Made by a program: the position numbers and the translations under genes
Shown: positions 8,595-17,700 of the stretch, piece after piece
How positions within the stretch are numbered: position 1 is the first letter of the stretch
How the letters are laid out: each line of letters starts with the position of its first letter
Assembly (NCBI GenBank): GCA_030849065.1
Contig: JASAON010001648.1
Span: 1 to 64,000, forward strand
Length of the DNA: 64,000 bases
Direction of reading: 5' to 3'
From: Jaenimonas drosophilae
Lineage: Eukaryota; Euglenozoa; Kinetoplastea; Trypanosomatida; Trypanosomatidae
The notes under the pieces: generated by a model
Told to the model about the DNA's origin: nothing
Seen by the model: the letters and a program-made list of their open reading frames with translations, nothing else
Database searches by the model: none

Positions 8595-9443
8595 CTACTT
8601 GAACCCCAGCTCCGAGCCCACATCTCCCTTCTTCAGGTTCATGAGATAATTCAGTCTAATTTTGGCGGAGTCAGCACGGCTGTCGGAGCGGTAGACGGGC
8701 ATGAAGCGCAGGGCATCCTTGAAGCCACGGAAGAGGCCCACGTAGTCATCCTCATCGAGGGTACCGCGGTGGTAAAGCCCCGGGGCAAAGACGAGCAGGT
8801 TTCCAGAGGTGGCCCGAATACGGATCCACTTGTCCTGCTTGGAACGCACGTCAATGTAGCATGACCCGTCCGTCACTAGGCGAAACTGCTCGTCATCGTT
8901 GTAGTGCTCCTGAAACCATCGTTCCAGGAAGACGTCATCCTTTGAGGTTTGCGATATTCTAACCTCGTCGGTGTGCTTGTAGTCGCGCTCCTTCAAAAGT
9001 TGCTTGACAATGGAGAAGTCGTTAAGGTTGATGTTGAAGACAACAAGGCCTAACTCACGCAGTTCCTTGATGGTGACGCGTGGAGTGTTGGGTTTCTTGC
9101 CGGCCTTGAGGCTCATGGTGCAGAGAGTTGGCTTGGACGTCTCGTCGTCTAGAAGCCACGCATCCACTGCACCGCCTTCGTTGTCATCCTTTACGGGAGC
9201 GGGAAGCGGCGGGAGTTCCTGAATGACGTCTGGGCCCAGCTTCTTCCACTCCTCCTCGGCCCTCTTGCGACGCTTCTCCTCCTCAATGCGCCGCTGCTCC
9301 TCATCCTGGCGCTTGCGTTCCTCCGCCGCTTTTTCCTCGGCGAGCTTGCGCTCATACTCCTCCTTCTCACGGCGACGGCGCTCATCACGCTCACGGATTT
9401 CCGCCTCCTCCTTCAGTCTCTGTTCCTCAGATTGCCCCTCCAT
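8595..9443 (-). CDS. Acireductone-dioxygenase-like protein with altered metal ligands
   Basis: A 282-residue protein with two parts. Residues 1-70 are almost entirely E, R, K, Q and A and should form a long charged helix or coiled coil. Residues 120-252 match the ARD/cupin fold of the methionine-salvage enzyme acireductone dioxygenase, including ELRELGLVVFNI, GSCYIDVRSKQDKWIRI and FAPGLYHRGTLD. ARD binds Fe or Ni through His, His, Glu and His (human 88, 90, 94, 133). Here the equivalents are H180, N182, Q186 and H225, with the 45-residue H-to-H spacing kept, so two ligands are lost. The enzyme may be inactive or use a different chemistry. The C-terminal ~30 residues are unique. Start is ATG 9443. 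Confidence 0.8.
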   Translation of the reverse strand: MEGQSEEQRLKEEAEIRERDERRRREKEEYERKLAEEKAAEERKRQDEEQRRIEEEKRRKRAEEEWKKLGPDVIQELPPLPAPVKDDNEGGAVDAWLLDDETSKPTLCTMSLKAGKKPNTPRVTIKELRELGLVVFNINLNDFSIVKQLLKERDYKHTDEVRISQTSKDDVFLERWFQEHYNDDEQFRLVTDGSCYIDVRSKQDKWIRIRATSGNLLVFAPGLYHRGTLDEDDYVGLFRGFKDALRFMPVYRSDSRADSAKIRLNYLMNLKKGDVGSELGFK

Positions 9444-9646
9444 TAGAAAAAAATAGATGAAGCCAAATTGTAAACGAGTAAACTACGAAGTTGTGAAGAT
9501 GAAACAGAAGATGTGCGTGTGTGCAGAGAACAACAACATTGTGTGTGATTCACAGATTGTTGAGAAAAGATCATCAGCATGGACGAAAACATGTGTGTGC
9601 TCTCGTTGAGCAACCATCAACAGCAAAGCTTTCCTCCTCCCACCCA

Positions 9647-10705
9647 TCAGCTTCTGGAGCACTCGTACGCACTGCTAGAGTGGATGCGAAATGCCTCGCG
9701 GTACACCAACGTTGCGCAATCGGCGTGGCCAAAAATGTCTGTGGATAGCTTTTCATAATAAAGCTGCAACATGGGCCGCTTTCTGAGGAGCAGTGCTGCT
9801 CGAATGCGAGCGCTGACCTCCTCTTCCGAGCACCCAGCGAGTTTTGACACCTCCACCAACGAGAACTGCCCGTAGACAGAGGCGAGCTTCGCGGGTACAT
9901 GTGGTGGAACATCTTTCCACCTGAAGAGTGGCGAGGACCCGAAGCTGAAGAGTACCGCATAAACAAGTTGTTTGGTGCCCTTGGGCTCCAGCAGGCTTGC
10001 CACCATCACCTTGATTTGATTTGGTGCGACACGTACACCTTTGCAACACGTTGCCTGCAGCATGAGGCACAGTTTGTCAAGGTCGGTGTTGTGGTCCAGT
10101 TTGTGGGACGTGAGGAAGTCTTGCATCGCGGTGGCAGAGATACCTGTGGATAAGATGGGCCGAACATGCTCAAAGTATCGCTGCGCTAGTTGAAACGGGC
10201 TTCGTTTGCTGCCGTATTGATCTCTCAGTTGGTGAGCCACCACCTTCCACTGAATGCGGTCAACGTCGGCCAAGTTGCGTATGTGCGCATCCTCCTCCGG
10301 CGAAAAGGGCTGAGTGTCAAGCTGACGAGAACGCCACTCCGTGAAGCAGTCAAAGCCCGAGAAAATATACCCGTGGCGCCTCAAACTGGTTGACACGCCA
10401 GTCCACAGGGGAGCATTGTATTCCAGAAGGTTCACCGCCACATCATTGGTGAGGTGCAACAGAAGACGAACGCTGGCGGGGGACCACTTCTTCTTTGCAC
10501 CAATGGCTTCTGGGGGAAGTGAGCGCACTACCAAATCATCGGCAGATGCAGCGGCAACACGTTGACGTTTCCGTGAGGAGGTCTTCAGTGATGAAAGCAG
10601 AGCATCCACTTCACGCATCTCTGCATCAATCGCGTTGATACGCATCGCGATGCGCTTTCTCAGCTGAATATTGTACTGCAGCGCCTCATCCATCGCCATG
10701 GGCAT
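9647..10705 (-). CDS. Myb/SANT-domain protein, possible SNAPc-like factor
   Basis: A 352-residue protein. It opens with a short coiled coil (RKRIAMRINAIDAEMREVDA), then a basic stretch SSRKRQR. The centre has two helical Trp-bearing segments, KKWSPASVRLLLHL and a Myb-like repeat FSPEEDAHIRNLA...QWKVVAHQL...RSPFQLAQRYFEH. Another Myb-like helix pair may follow around EVSKLAGCSEEEVSARIRAAL. Such repeats bind DNA; in trypanosomatids a Myb protein is part of the SNAPc complex that drives spliced-leader RNA transcription, but this identity is only a guess. The frame extends upstream to a TTG; ATG 10705 is chosen because TCTTCTTCATAG, a good splice acceptor, lies 14 nt before it. Confidence 0.6.
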   Translation of the reverse strand: MPMAMDEALQYNIQLRKRIAMRINAIDAEMREVDALLSSLKTSSRKRQRVAAASADDLVVRSLPPEAIGAKKKWSPASVRLLLHLTNDVAVNLLEYNAPLWTGVSTSLRRHGYIFSGFDCFTEWRSRQLDTQPFSPEEDAHIRNLADVDRIQWKVVAHQLRDQYGSKRSPFQLAQRYFEHVRPILSTGISATAMQDFLTSHKLDHNTDLDKLCLMLQATCCKGVRVAPNQIKVMVASLLEPKGTKQLVYAVLFSFGSSPLFRWKDVPPHVPAKLASVYGQFSLVEVSKLAGCSEEEVSARIRAALLLRKRPMLQLYYEKLSTDIFGHADCATLVYREAFRIHSSSAYECSRS

Positions 10706-10718
10706 TCCACACGGCGGT

Positions 10719-10735
10719 CTATGAAGAAGACATCT
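10719..10735 (-). promoter_or_regulatory. Predicted trans-splice acceptor for the Myb-like gene
   Basis: On the minus strand a short pyrimidine stretch TGTCTTCTTCAT is followed by AG at 10719-10720, 13 nt before the ATG at 10705. This placement would remove the upstream in-frame ATG and TTG from the mRNA. Confidence 0.5.
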
Positions 10736-10866
10736 TTGTAGAGCACAACAAGAGAAGACAGGAGTCAAATGAAACACGTGAGCACAAGAGGATGCAAGTA
10801 AAACAGCCATGTGTATACCTGAGCACCAATACACGTACATTGATCATCACTAAACGGGAACAACGT

Positions 10867-11220
10867 TTACAGCAGATACAACGATGTCTTCTTTCCTGCG
10901 GCAAAGCAGATGATTGTGATGGTGAGCATAGCTGAGAAAACAATCATTTCAGAGTTCTGCATTGCCTTACCAAAGGTATTGAAGATGGCAGCAATGGCGA
11001 GACAAGTGAGGGCTAAGGTGAAGAAGGCGTGCGCTCCACCAAACAGGAGGTATAGAACAGGTACAAATCCCCAGCGGGCATCCTTCAGTACCAGTCGCCG
11101 ACAGGCAAAGAGACCGACGAGGAAGTAGATGACGGCGGACGCGACACAGGTACACAGCATCAACCGTCCCCATGTGGCTAAGAGAGAATCGCTGTTCTCC
11201 AAGTGGCTCAAGAAGGTCAT
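10867..11220 (-). CDS. Small membrane protein of TMEM170 type
   Basis: A 117-residue protein with three predicted membrane helices: roughly residues 19-41 (LMLCTCVASAVIYFLVGLF), 50-80 (GFVPVLYLLFGGAHAFF onward) and 90-108. The spacing and the segment between helices 2 and 3 (TCLAIAAIFNTFGKAM, compare AIAGVYRAAGKEM in TMEM170A) match the TMEM170 family, which acts in ER and nuclear-envelope shaping in animals. Length is close to the family norm of about 130. Start is ATG 11220. Similarity was judged by eye on a short hydrophobic protein, so confidence is moderate. Confidence 0.55.
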   Translation of the reverse strand: MTFLSHLENSDSLLATWGRLMLCTCVASAVIYFLVGLFACRRLVLKDARWGFVPVLYLLFGGAHAFFTLALTCLAIAAIFNTFGKAMQNSEMIVFSAMLTITIICFAAGKKTSLYLL

Positions 11221-11493
11221 GGCGGCCTAATTCTGATGCCACACACTAATGCGATGAGATGTCAACGCTGCACATCGAGAACGAGAGAAAGAAAAAAAAC
11301 ACGATTATTTCAAGCGTGTACCCTCAACAACAACAATACGCACACACATACTAACAGCTTTGCCCGCGTTGGCAAAAGGTCAGGGTCTTCACACAGTGCG
11401 TTGGAAGTGGACACGGAACAGTAGGCAAGTAAACCCGGACTGAGAACCAAGTGTTGTTGGCATGGCCGCCGCCCTTCTTAATAGAAAACGGAT

Positions 11494-12714
11494 TTACGCA
11501 AAAAGAATGGCAGACAAGAGCTGTCCTGTGGAGAAGAGCGTTCCATTCAGTTGCTGTGCGACGAAGGCGTGTTGGCTTGCGTCCTTCATGCGCACTGCTG
11601 CACCACCATCGCGGTCCAACATGCGAATACCATCAATCGCTCCGTACCCCTGAAGAAGTGTTCGAATGAGGTCCTCCGTGAGGGGACCACCAAAGAGATG
11701 AAGGTCGCCCTTCTGTGGGATCGCTGCTGTGTTCATCATCACCATCGAGGGTGGAGGTGGGGGGTACAGCGACATACCGGGGGAGAGGACCTGGGGGGAG
11801 TAGAGGAGTGGCTGAGGCACATGTGGGGAGGCCCCCACCACGGCCGATGGCTGCGGGTAGAGGATGGGGTACAAGGAACTCACCACCTGGAAGCCTTGCG
11901 GGGAGGGAACGAGTGGGAGAGGAGTTGATGGCGGCGGGACGAAGCCGGCAAAGGGGGACGGGAGGGCGCTGCCCTTGTTGGCTGGGTACTTTGGCGAGTT
12001 GGTCCAATTTTTTTGGCGGTTGCGGTTGCGTTCCTGACGAAGCTGCCGCACCTCGGCCGTTTCTGAGTACTTAACCTCCAGCGGATGAGGCCAGTTGTCG
12101 ATGTGAATCGATACCCGCCCGGCACGAACCGCGGCGGTGGCCTCCTCCTCGGAGGAGAACAACACGAACCCAGAACCCTTGCACTGCCCTTGGGGATTCA
12201 TGAGTACGGCGCATTCTACAATGGTTCCAAATGGTGAAAAACACTGAACCATGTGCTCCTTCGTGGCCCACTGAGGAAGGCCGCGAACAAAAATACGATC
12301 ATTGGGGACGTCGTCTACGCCCTCATCGTGCATCGCAATCGATACATGAAGGAGCGACGTACTAGTAGGGGTTGGCTTAGATAAATGTGTAGCATTGATG
12401 GCTGCGTGTGCAGATTCTGGGCGGCGAAACATCACAAATCCAAAGTGGCGATTAATGACGACCTTGGTGGAGATGATATCACCGTAGCACTTGTAGCGCT
12501 CCTTGAGAGCCTCGTCATCCCAGGTTGAGGGGATGCCAGCAACGAATATGTTGGTAGAAACATGAGGAGTTTGCGATGCCTTCGGAGTGATTCCAGCACC
12601 GCTCTCGTCCTTTATAGAAGAAGACACATCAACTCTCAGAGAGGGTTTGTAGGCATTACTATTGGGGGAGGCTTCGAGGGGAGTTGGCAGCCCCGTGCCA
12701 ACCTCACTCATCAT
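11494..12714 (-). CDS. RNA-binding protein with three RRM domains
   Basis: A 406-residue protein. RRM1 (about 54-127) has RNP2 IFVAGI and RNP1 HFGFVMF. RRM2 (about 138-218) has IFVRGL and KGSGFVLF. A Pro-rich linker (about 250-330, with runs PPPSTP and PPPPPS) leads to a weaker third RRM-like unit at the C-terminus (LHLFGG, GGAAVRMKD). This architecture suits a cytoplasmic or nuclear mRNA-binding regulator; in kinetoplastids, where transcription is polycistronic, such proteins set mRNA stability and translation. Start is ATG 12714, and an adjacent second ATG could also serve. The specific orthologue is not identified. Confidence 0.85.
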   Translation of the reverse strand: MMSEVGTGLPTPLEASPNSNAYKPSLRVDVSSSIKDESGAGITPKASQTPHVSTNIFVAGIPSTWDDEALKERYKCYGDIISTKVVINRHFGFVMFRRPESAHAAINATHLSKPTPTSTSLLHVSIAMHDEGVDDVPNDRIFVRGLPQWATKEHMVQCFSPFGTIVECAVLMNPQGQCKGSGFVLFSSEEEATAAVRAGRVSIHIDNWPHPLEVKYSETAEVRQLRQERNRNRQKNWTNSPKYPANKGSALPSPFAGFVPPPSTPLPLVPSPQGFQVVSSLYPILYPQPSAVVGASPHVPQPLLYSPQVLSPGMSLYPPPPPSMVMMNTAAIPQKGDLHLFGGPLTEDLIRTLLQGYGAIDGIRMLDRDGGAAVRMKDASQHAFVAQQLNGTLFSTGQLLSAILFA

Positions 12715-12908
12715 AACGCAACGGCTGCCTCACCACGTTGGGTTGATAATTGACCTAGAAGAAAGTCATGAATGAAAAGAGGGCGAAGGAAAACAGTGTA
12801 CATCCATGAGTGCAGGAAGAAGGAGCTGGTCAACGCGTCCACCTGTTGGGATGGAGCGTGGGAGGATTCTGAAGCTCGTGATCAAGAGCTTGCCCCTCTC
12901 AGTGTTGT

Positions 12909-12922
12909 TGTGTGTGTGTGTG
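12909..12922. repeat. TG dinucleotide repeat
   Basis: Seven TG units lie in the spacer between the CNOT9 and RRM genes, downstream of CNOT9 on the coding strand. It is simple sequence with no assigned function. Confidence 0.8.
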
Positions 12923-12976
12923 CATTTTATTGGGTGAGGTAGTATCTGACGGAGGAGGTTGGAGAGGAGGAGACCA

Positions 12977-13942
12977 TCACCCAGCCATGGTGGATTTCTG
13001 AATGCGCTTTGCTCCTTCATCACCAAGATTGACGTGCAGTCTTAACAAGAGTGCCTTGAGAGAATCATCCTTCTCCAGGAACTCACTGAAGGTATTGTTG
13101 CGGAGCTCGCTGGGGAGCATCTCTACGAGAGCCTGCTTTGCTCGTGCATGCTCGGAGAGACGCAAAAAGCACCGCAGGACATGACGAAAGAGCCTCTCAT
13201 TGCAGGTGTGCCTGCCCTCATTGGTTTCCGTAACAATGGTACGAAGAACAGATGCAACAGCGGAGAAGCGGTGCACTGTACGGCAAGCGTATTCCAAACC
13301 CTGCGGGGTCATTAGCAATTTGAACAAGATGAACGTTGCCATAATTCGGGATACCTCCAATGCATTCTGCATGATTCCCAAACAGAGGGGGAAAACTTCT
13401 GAGTTAAGAAGAAAATCGGTGATCTCGGCATCATCTGTCTTGACAAGCACGCCAATGACACCAAGTGAGGCAAGGCGCAGGACCTCCATCCGGTCGTTGC
13501 GTGGAATGCGCAAAAACGGGTAGAGATACAAGCAAATGCGTGAATCCAGGAAAGGCTTCCGGCAATCATCATGCTTTGCTACCGAGTGGAGGAGGTGGAT
13601 GAGGCAGCTAACACGGCTAATCGTGGCATTAGGCGGCAGTTCTGTGTGTGCGCCATTCAAGAAGGGGTAAATCGACACAATTTCCTGCAGAATCATTGGA
13701 ATGAGACCAGCACTGTACCACAGTGAGGGCCCTAGCAGCGGAAAGCGGTCACGGTTCTTGGGCTTGTTGAGTTCAATGATGGCGCGCTCTCTTGACTCCG
13801 CGGGGTAGAGGCTCTTGAGAATGGTGAGCATATCTTCCGTATCCTTGTTGTCCACTGGTACAGGTTGCTGCTGCTGCTGTTGTTGTTGCTGCTGCTGCTG
13901 CACATACAACTGTGCATACTGCGGAGCAAAGGCGGGGTGCAT
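12977..13942 (-). CDS. CAF40: CCR4-NOT complex subunit CNOT9/CAF40 (Rcd1)
   Basis: A 321-residue armadillo-type protein of the CCR4-NOT deadenylase complex, which shortens mRNA poly(A) tails. Family signatures are dense: ESRERAIIELNKPKN, LGPSLWYSAGLIPMILQEI, SRVSCLIHLLHSVAKH, LYLYPFL and ASLGVIGVLVKTDD, ending in a region matching RCFLRLSEHARAKQAL. The N-terminus carries a run of 12 glutamines (residues 15-26) before the conserved core. The frame extends to a TTG at 13996; ATG 13942 is the first real start. It sits between an RRM protein and SSNA1. Confidence 0.95.
   Translation of the reverse strand: MHPAFAPQYAQLYVQQQQQQQQQQQQPVPVDNKDTEDMLTILKSLYPAESRERAIIELNKPKNRDRFPLLGPSLWYSAGLIPMILQEIVSIYPFLNGAHTELPPNATISRVSCLIHLLHSVAKHDDCRKPFLDSRICLYLYPFLRIPRNDRMEVLRLASLGVIGVLVKTDDAEITDFLLNSEVFPLCLGIMQNALEVSRIMATFILFKLLMTPQGLEYACRTVHRFSAVASVLRTIVTETNEGRHTCNERLFRHVLRCFLRLSEHARAKQALVEMLPSELRNNTFSEFLEKDDSLKALLLRLHVNLGDEGAKRIQKSTMAG
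13865..13900 (-). repeat. CAG/CAA triplet repeat encoding 12 Gln in CNOT9
   Basis: A block of CAG codons interrupted by CAA codons encodes Q15-Q26 of the CAF40 protein. Codon mixing suggests a somewhat stabilised repeat. Poly-Q next to a CCR4-NOT core could promote self-association or simply be a slippage product. Confidence 0.9.
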
Positions 13943-14132
13943 GGGTTTGATCTGAACTACTAAGATGACGCGAAGATGTATCGTATACAACAACAACCAA
14001 AGGAGATGAAGAAGAAATCACCAAGACAACTGTCCACACAACAGTCAGCAGAGTTACCTACATGTACATGCAGAAAACAAGTCAACAAGAAACGCAGAAT
14101 GCTCCATGTGTGCAGATGATCACCCATCGCAT

Positions 14133-14465
14133 CTAAACGGTAAGCTGTGCCAGTGGCAGCGAAGCTACCTCAGCACGTGTAGCAGAAAGAAGCTTCTGCG
14201 AGCTCTTCAAGATGCTGCTAAAGGAGTCGGAGGTTTCCTGGATGGTCTTCTCTAATGCCATCTTGGCACCTCGCTTTGCGTCCAGACTTGAGTTGATCGA
14301 CGTCAAACGCTTCTCCATCATGGCAATCTCCTTCATGAGACGATCACGTTCGTCAACCTCCTTGGTTATCTGCTCCTGAATATCCAGGCAACGGTCCTTC
14401 AGCTCCTCAATGATGGACACCAGCTCGGTGCTGGTGGCCTGAACCTCTGTGCCAAGTGATGCCAT
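14133..14465 (-). CDS. SSNA1: SSNA1/DIP13-like microtubule-binding coiled-coil protein
   Basis: A 110-residue, nearly all-helical protein. It matches the SSNA1/NA14/DIP13 family in length (about 119) and pattern: ELVSIIEELKDRCLDIQEQI near the N-terminus, then KRLTSINSSLDAK, KTIQETSDSFSSILKSSQKLL and a short tail. The family forms fibrils along microtubules at centrosomes, basal bodies and axonemes and is conserved in ciliated organisms, which fits a flagellate. Start is ATG 14465. It lies directly downstream of the TOR gene in transcription order, about 260 bases away. Confidence 0.85.
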   Translation of the reverse strand: MASLGTEVQATSTELVSIIEELKDRCLDIQEQITKEVDERDRLMKEIAMMEKRLTSINSSLDAKRGAKMALEKTIQETSDSFSSILKSSQKLLSATRAEVASLPLAQLTV

Positions 14466-14722
14466 CTAGTCTTGACTCTAGTTGCCAAATGTATGCCTTG
14501 AGGAAGCTATGAGGTGCAACATCCAGATCAAGAGCAGAAGAGAATAAATCGGTGTGTTTAGTACACGAGAGGGAGGATCTCCTCTTGCGAGTGTGCGCAT
14601 GTTCATGCACACTCGCCATATGGAGGCAGCTAGAGCCCCACAAGAGCTACCCTACCAAAGTTCAAACACGAACAACTCACAAAAGAAGTGGTTGATGCGA
14701 TCACACATCATGGATGCCCCAC

Positions 14723-17700
14723 TCACCAGAAGGGAAACCAGCCAGACCACGATTGAGCCACGTTCACCACATCGGTTGCTTCGGCGATAAGCCGGCCCAC
14801 CTGCGTGCGGGGATCGAGGGGATCGGCATTCTCGCCTGAACCCACAAAATCTTCTCCCTTGAGCTTGGAGTGGAGCCGCTTGAAGATGAACATACCCAAG
14901 TGGACCACATCCACATCATCCTCCCTCGCCGCGTACTTGGACGCACTGAAGGAGACGGAGCGCTTCTCACCGTCGATGGAGGCGCTCATGGAGTTTGCCT
15001 GGAGCTCCGATTTCTTTCGCATGTTGGCCAAGGTGACTTGTTCCTCAATGGTCTTGTGGTCGTTGGAGGATTCGGGTTCCTGTCCAGGGCGGTTCACCAA
15101 GCGCCATGAGATGAGTGGATCCTGAATAAAGGCCTCAAGTAACGCCAAGACGCTGTGGCTTCCCTCGCGCAGCACAAACATCGAGGATTCTGCGTGGGAG
15201 CGGAATGCACCCGATACCCCAGAGACATCCAGGGCGTTGCGGAGCATGCGAGTGAGACGGAATGGGATCTTCTCAGGAAACTTGTCACGAGTCATGGCCA
15301 CCTCGAAGCAATCACCAAAGTCAATGTGTACAATGTGTCCAGAGGACTTCTCCATCATGATGTTGTTCGGGTGCCGGTCACCCAAACCTAGAATGTAGCC
15401 GACCACACTCATATTGGCCAGAGAAGTTGTGTACATGCGGCGTTGCTCCAACCATGTTTCACAGTTTGGTGCACTGGCCCACATGGCCTTGCGTATATCA
15501 TCTCCCGAGGTGTGGTCCGTGAGGAACTCCATCACCTCAATCTTGGACATGACCTTGAGGTAGTCGTAGGCCTTGGGGTTGTCGTAGGTGATGATTTGAT
15601 TGAGCATCCGCAACTCCAACTCTGGGTGAATTCCTTTCCGCTCACGGTAGTACTTGACCAGCTCATGCAGTGTGTTACATGCATCTACCCAACCAATGAT
15701 GCCGACCGTGTCCCGCAGTGGGGTGACGGAGTAGACCTGAATCTGAAAGCCAAAGTTCTTGCTTGTGCGGGGGTCCGAGAGCATCAGAATGTTCACCAAG
15801 CCAAATAGCTGCATCACGCGCTCATCCAAACGAAGATCCTCGCGACCTTTAAGGAGGTACTTTTGAGATTGACCGTTGGACAAGGTCACCCCGATGCGTT
15901 TGGGGCGTTGTTTGCTCGCAATGACGAGGATCAGGTCGTGGAAGCTGGAGATGCGAGGAAAGGTCTCATCGCGCCGGGTGCGTGCGTCGGGAATCCCAAC
16001 AACAAGGTCGCGTGCCTCAAACAGCTTTGGGCTGCAGAACTGCATGAAGAGCTCCTTGCTGGACTTGATTTGGGCATCAATTTGGCGGTACACACCATGA
16101 TAGAGGTTCCACGCTGATTGAATGTCCGCCATATTGTGATGAAGGGAGTAGGATCGCAGCCATTCCGTGGCATCTTTGAGGGTTTTACTGAACTTGGAAA
16201 GAAACTCTGACTCCGCAATGGTCTCCGGTACCTTGTTGAGGGTGTCCACCATGGGAAGCAAGGTGAGTTCCATCTGCTCCTTGCTGCTTCGGCCAAAGAA
16301 GGCCGTGGCGGCAGACTCCAGCTTATCGTACCACCGCTCATGAAGCAGGGCGGAAGTACGAATGAGTTCCGAAATCATCAAGCATCCCTGAGAGACAATG
16401 ATGGGATACCGAACCTTCATCTTGGCCATGATCTCGCCCGCCCAGCGACGTCTGCGTTCCGCATCGGACATGGAGCACAAGTTTAGTGGATAAATGAGCA
16501 AGTGTGGGTAGTCGTAGGCAACGATGGTGACGATGTCAGCCACCAGACCACAACTCTCCTCCGTTCCGGAATCAAGCCGAGCAATGAGTTGGGGAACCAC
16601 AAGCCTCCACACACTGGTTGACACATCCAGCACACGACTACGTAGCTCCCGCAGCCCATGCTCGCTGTCACAGTGGGTGGACCACAACGTGAGTAGCTTC
16701 AGAAGATCCTGCATCATGGTGGACTCCGAGGTACCTAGTTGGATACTGTGGATGTAGCCCTCTACGGCGTTGGTGCAGGCGCTGTCCGTGTACCCTTGGT
16801 TGAGGAGCTCCGAGTTTGCCTCCGCCCACAACCGCCACGCCAGATTCCACTTGGAGTCATAACGCAGTGCGGCCTTGTAGCAATTGATGGACTCATTGAG
16901 GTCCAGCGTCGTCCCGAGACGGGCATAGGCACGTGAGAGAATGCCAGAGTTTTCTGCGTTGGAGTGCACGTCAATCATCTTCTTGATGAGGTCGCTCTCG
17001 AGGCCAAACTTGGTCCCCGCACCCAACTCCTTGCTTGCGGAGAGGTAAGAGATGTACTGCATCACCACTCGAGGATTGGCAGACTTGTGAAACAACTGCT
17101 CAGCCGTTGGGTTTGTGACACCCAACAACTCGTCCAGGGCAAATTTCTCCAGCTGCTTCGCATTTTCTTGGCGGCAGAGCTTCACGAAGCGGATTCTGGT
17201 CTTGGTGTCTTGTGAAGGCGGGATGAGCAGTCCACGTACGCCAAGTACCTGTTTCCACGCAGGAACAGTTGGCGACATGAGCCGAATCCTCGATTCCCAC
17301 AAGCGAGAGAGAAATGGCAAGTGGTCGGAGGTCTTGAGGCCCTTCTGCAGCCGTTTGGCGGTAATGACCTCCTCCATCTCGGACAGCTCCTGTGCAACAA
17401 CGAAGCCCTCGTAGGCACGTGCGTAGGACTCATGCAGCAGGCCGGAGAGATGCTCCAGGAGCATCTTACGCCCTTCCACCACACATGTCTGCGCAATGTC
17501 GTAGTGCTCGTGCACAATGTGAAGGGCAGCAGCGGAGATGTGATACAAGACAGTGTCATTGGGGAGCCACGTAAGAATCGTCCCCAGCGTATCCCACGAT
17601 TGCAGTCGAATGGAGGCGTCAGCCGCGTACTGCGAGACGTAGTGAAGAATATCTCCATCTTCTGCTTCCGTATCACTCAGATTGCTCCGTCGAAGGATTC

